From Pseudohalocynthiibacter aestuariivivens (GTDB taxonomy: Bacteria; Pseudomonadota; Alphaproteobacteria; Rhodobacterales; Rhodobacteraceae), in NCBI RefSeq assembly GCF_011040495.1, contig NZ_CP049037.1, forward strand, positions 1,488,001 to 1,552,000: a stretch of DNA of 64,000 nt. The letters run 5' to 3'. Every line of letters starts with the position of its first letter. Position 1 is the first letter of the stretch. A program made the position numbers and the translations under genes. Shown piece by piece: positions 61,858 through 64,000 of the stretch. The notes under the pieces are model-generated. The model made no database searches and was not told the DNA's origin. It saw only the letters and a list, made by a program, of their open reading frames with translations.

Positions 61858-64000
61858 ATGGGACTGGACAAGACATTCGACGCCGCCGAGGCCGAAAAGC
61901 GCATTTATGACGCTTGGGAGGACGCAGGCAGCTTTGCCGCCGGGGCCAACGCCGCCGACGGAGCGGAGCCATTCAGCATCATGATCCCGCCGCCCAACGT
62001 GACTGGCGTGCTGCATATGGGCCATGCATTCAACAACACGTTGCAGGACATCCTGATCCGTTGGAAGCGGATGCAGGGCTACGACACGCTCTGGCAGCCG
62101 GGCACCGATCACGCGGGCATCGCCACGCAGATGGTCGTGGAGCGGATGCTGGCCGAAAACCAGCTGCCCAGTCGGGCAGAGATGGGCCGCGAGGCGTTTC
62201 TCGAAAAAGTCTGGGAATGGAAAGAGAAATCCGGCGGCACCATCGTCGGACAGCTCAAACGCCTCGGCGCGTCATGCGACTGGTCGCGTACGGCGTTCAC
62301 GATGGCCGGTGCGGCAGGCGATACGAAGGTCGGCCACGAAGGCAGCGCCAATTTCCACGACGCGGTCATCAAAGTCTTTGTCGACATGTACAACAAGGGC
62401 CTGATCTATCGCGGCAAGCGGCTGGTCAACTGGGACCCGCATTTCGAGACCGCGATTTCCGATCTGGAAGTCGAAAATATCGAAGTAGCCGGTCACATGT
62501 GGCACTTCAAATACCCACTCGCGGGTGGCGAGACCTATGAATATGTCGAGAAGGACGAGGACGGTAACGTTACCCTGACAGAGATCCGCGATTACATCTC
62601 GATTGCCACCACTCGGCCAGAGACGATGCTCGGCGATGGTGCGGTCGCGGTGCACCCATCGGACGAACGCTACGCGCCCATCGTGGGCAAGCTGTGCGAA
62701 ATCCCCGTTGGCCCCAAAGAACACCGCCGGATGATCCCGATCATCACCGATGAATACCCCGATCCCACCTTCGGCTCGGGCGCGGTCAAGATCACTGGCG
62801 CGCATGATTTCAACGACTACGAGGTGGCCAAGCGCGGGAATATCCCGATGTACAACCTCATGGACACCAAGGCGAATATGCGTGCCGATGGCAAACCCTA
62901 CGCCGAAGAGGCCACTGTTGCGCAGGCCATCGCCAATGGTGAACAGGAATTCGACGAGGCGATGATCGCCGCGATGAACCTTGTCCCGGATGAATATCGC
63001 GGGCTGGACCGGTTCGAGGCGCGCGCACGGGTCGTGGCGGATATCACCGCCGAGGGCCTGGCCGTGATGGTCGAGGCTGAAGGTAGGCCGGGCTTCAGCC
63101 CGGCACCCGACGAAGACGCTGCCGACAGCGCAGAGCCGGGCTCAAGCCCGGCCTACGTGCCTTTCGTCGAAAGCAAACCGATCATGCAGCCCTTCGGCGA
63201 CCGCTCCAAAGTGGTGATTGAGCCGATGCTGACGGATCAGTGGTTCGTCGACACGTCCAAGATCGTCGATCCCGCGCTCGATGCGGTGCGCAATGGCGAC
63301 GTGCGGATCATGCCCGAGAGCGACCGCAAGGTCTATTTCCACTGGCTGGAAAATATCGAGCCGTGGTGCATTTCCCGGCAATTGTGGTGGGGGCATCAGA
63401 TACCGGTTTGGTATGGACCGAAGTTTGAAGGCAAAGCCCAGCAACTCGGCCAGGTCGAGTATTTCTGCGCTCCAAGTGCCGAAGAAGCACTTGAAAAGGC
63501 GGTGGCCTACTATCGTCAGCATTTGGGTATCAATGCCCGTCCTTTTGTTGGAGACGAAGCACTCGGTGCCGTTTCCGGCCATGAGATCCAGATCCGGGGC
63601 GCTGATGAAAGTAGCTCAATCCGTCTCACTCGCGACCCCGACGTGCTCGACACATGGTTTTCCTCCGGCCTCTGGCCCATCGGCACGCTGGGCTGGACCG
63701 GCGACGCGGACACCGACGCCCAAAACGAGGCGCTGCAGAAATACTTCCCGACCTCGACGCTGATCACCGGGTTCGACATCATCTTCTTCTGGGTCGCCCG
63801 GATGATGATGATGCAATACGCCGTTGTGGGCCAGAAACCCTTCTCGGACGTCTATGTCCACGCGCTCGTCCGCGACGAGAAGGGCAAGAAGATGTCCAAA
63901 TCGCTCGGCAACGTGCTCGACCCGATCGAGCTGATTGACGACTACGGTGCCGACGCCGTGCGCTTTACCCTCACCGCGATGGCCGCCATGGGCCGCGATC
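61858..64000 (+). CDS. valS: Valyl-tRNA synthetase (5' part, runs off the window end)
   Basis: Class I aminoacyl-tRNA synthetase charging tRNA-Val; 714 of about 1000 residues are in the window. The HIGH motif is HMGH in [17 protein letters not shown], and KMSKS is at residues 678-682. CP1 editing-domain segments include [21 protein letters not shown] and [21 protein letters not shown]. An unusual insertion of about 30 residues (within [20 protein letters not shown] and GSSPAYVP, about 409-436) interrupts the usual MVE...[17 protein letters not shown] and is coded by a palindromic repeat. The start is the ATG at 61858, the family beginning. Confidence 0.96.
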   Translation, partial: MGLDKTFDAAEAEKRIYDAWEDAGSFAAGANAADGAEPFSIMIPPPNVTGVLHMGHAFNNTLQDILIRWKRMQGYDTLWQPGTDHAGIATQMVVERMLAENQLPSRAEMGREAFLEKVWEWKEKSGGTIVGQLKRLGASCDWSRTAFTMAGAAGDTKVGHEGSANFHDAVIKVFVDMYNKGLIYRGKRLVNWDPHFETAISDLEVENIEVAGHMWHFKYPLAGGETYEYVEKDEDGNVTLTEIRDYISIATTRPETMLGDGAVAVHPSDERYAPIVGKLCEIPVGPKEHRRMIPIITDEYPDPTFGSGAVKITGAHDFNDYEVAKRGNIPMYNLMDTKANMRADGKPYAEEATVAQAIANGEQEFDEAMIAAMNLVPDEYRGLDRFEARARVVADITAEGLAVMVEAEGRPGFSPAPDEDAADSAEPGSSPAYVPFVESKPIMQPFGDRSKVVIEPMLTDQWFVDTSKIVDPALDAVRNGDVRIMPESDRKVYFHWLENIEPWCISRQLWWGHQIPVWYGPKFEGKAQQLGQVEYFCAPSAEEALEKAVAYYRQHLGINARPFVGDEALGAVSGHEIQIRGADESSSIRLTRDPDVLDTWFSSGLWPIGTLGWTGDADTDAQNEALQKYFPTSTLITGFDIIFFWVARMMMMQYAVVGQKPFSDVYVHALVRDEKGKKMSKSLGNVLDPIELIDDYGADAVRFTLTAMAAMGRD
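63083..63156. repeat. 74-bp palindromic repeat element inside valS, translated in frame
   Basis: Left arm 63083-63104 (GTAGGCCGGGCTTCAGCCCGGC) is matched by the reverse complement of the right arm 63135-63156 in 21 of 22 bases. A 30-bp centre separates them. Each arm is itself a hairpin (GCCGGGCT-TC-AGCCCGGC). No stop codon is created in the valS frame. Similar GGCCGGGCT-type palindromes normally sit between genes. Confidence 0.82.

Overview
The window looks like chromosomal DNA of a marine alphaproteobacterium of the Rhodobacterales (Roseobacter group). The base composition is high in GC. It carries the DMSP lyase gene dddP with its full set of metal ligands, a long PutA with an Lrp-type regulator, a ccmABCDG run downstream of yajC-secDF, and three Hint-domain proteins of a kind common in this group. 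Genus and species cannot be fixed from the sequence alone.

Positions 1-10449 hold a catabolic island of slightly lower GC. It has a polyamine-type ABC importer (binding protein plus a fused double permease cut by the window edge), a DapA-like lyase, a GntR/FCD regulator, a PxpA-like protein, a GhrA-like 2-hydroxyacid dehydrogenase, a LysR regulator, a class I aminotransferase, an SDR protein and an RraA-like aldolase. Copies of a GGTATACC palindrome lie before the importer, the lyase and the PxpA gene and are probably the GntR operators. The genes suggest uptake and breakdown of a nitrogen-containing acid through 2-oxo and 2-hydroxy acids; the substrate is unknown.

Positions 10568-18851 are an integrated element of about 8.3 kb at the 3' end of a tRNA-Leu(UAG) gene. 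A tyrosine integrase lies next to the tRNA and a 14-bp copy of the tRNA end marks the far side. Inside are a HEPN-like protein, a serine recombinase, an AraC/cupin/GNAT cargo, a phage antirepressor and a repeat-rich, gene-poor stretch.

Positions 19049-39843 mix core metabolism (nnrE/D, glnB-glnA, purB, acnA) with accessory functions: dddP, an alpha/beta hydrolase-OsmC fusion, an orphan FliG-like protein, a three-gene cobalt-type nitrile hydratase/thiocyanate hydrolase-like enzyme whose beta chain is split into two overlapping genes, and an HlyC-like lysine acyltransferase directly followed by a VCBS-Hint protein. Positions 39957-46818 are one long leftward run, yajC-secDF-tauE-like-Mth938-ccmABCDG, in which secD and secF are fused.

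Positions 47088-64000 contain tRNA-Leu(UAA), putR/putA, a rhomboid protease, a GFA protein, an inositol-phosphatase-like gene, a decayed secreted-protein gene, a third Hint protein, metR/metF, a thioesterase, a DUF2235 hydrolase, an HD protein, a CorA/ZntB transporter and the 5' part of valS. The valS reading frame contains a palindromic repeat that is translated in frame.

The best candidates for undescribed biology are the acyltransferase/VCBS-Hint pair, the split-beta hydratase, and the palindromic element inside valS. No CRISPR array, rRNA operon or intact insertion sequence was seen.
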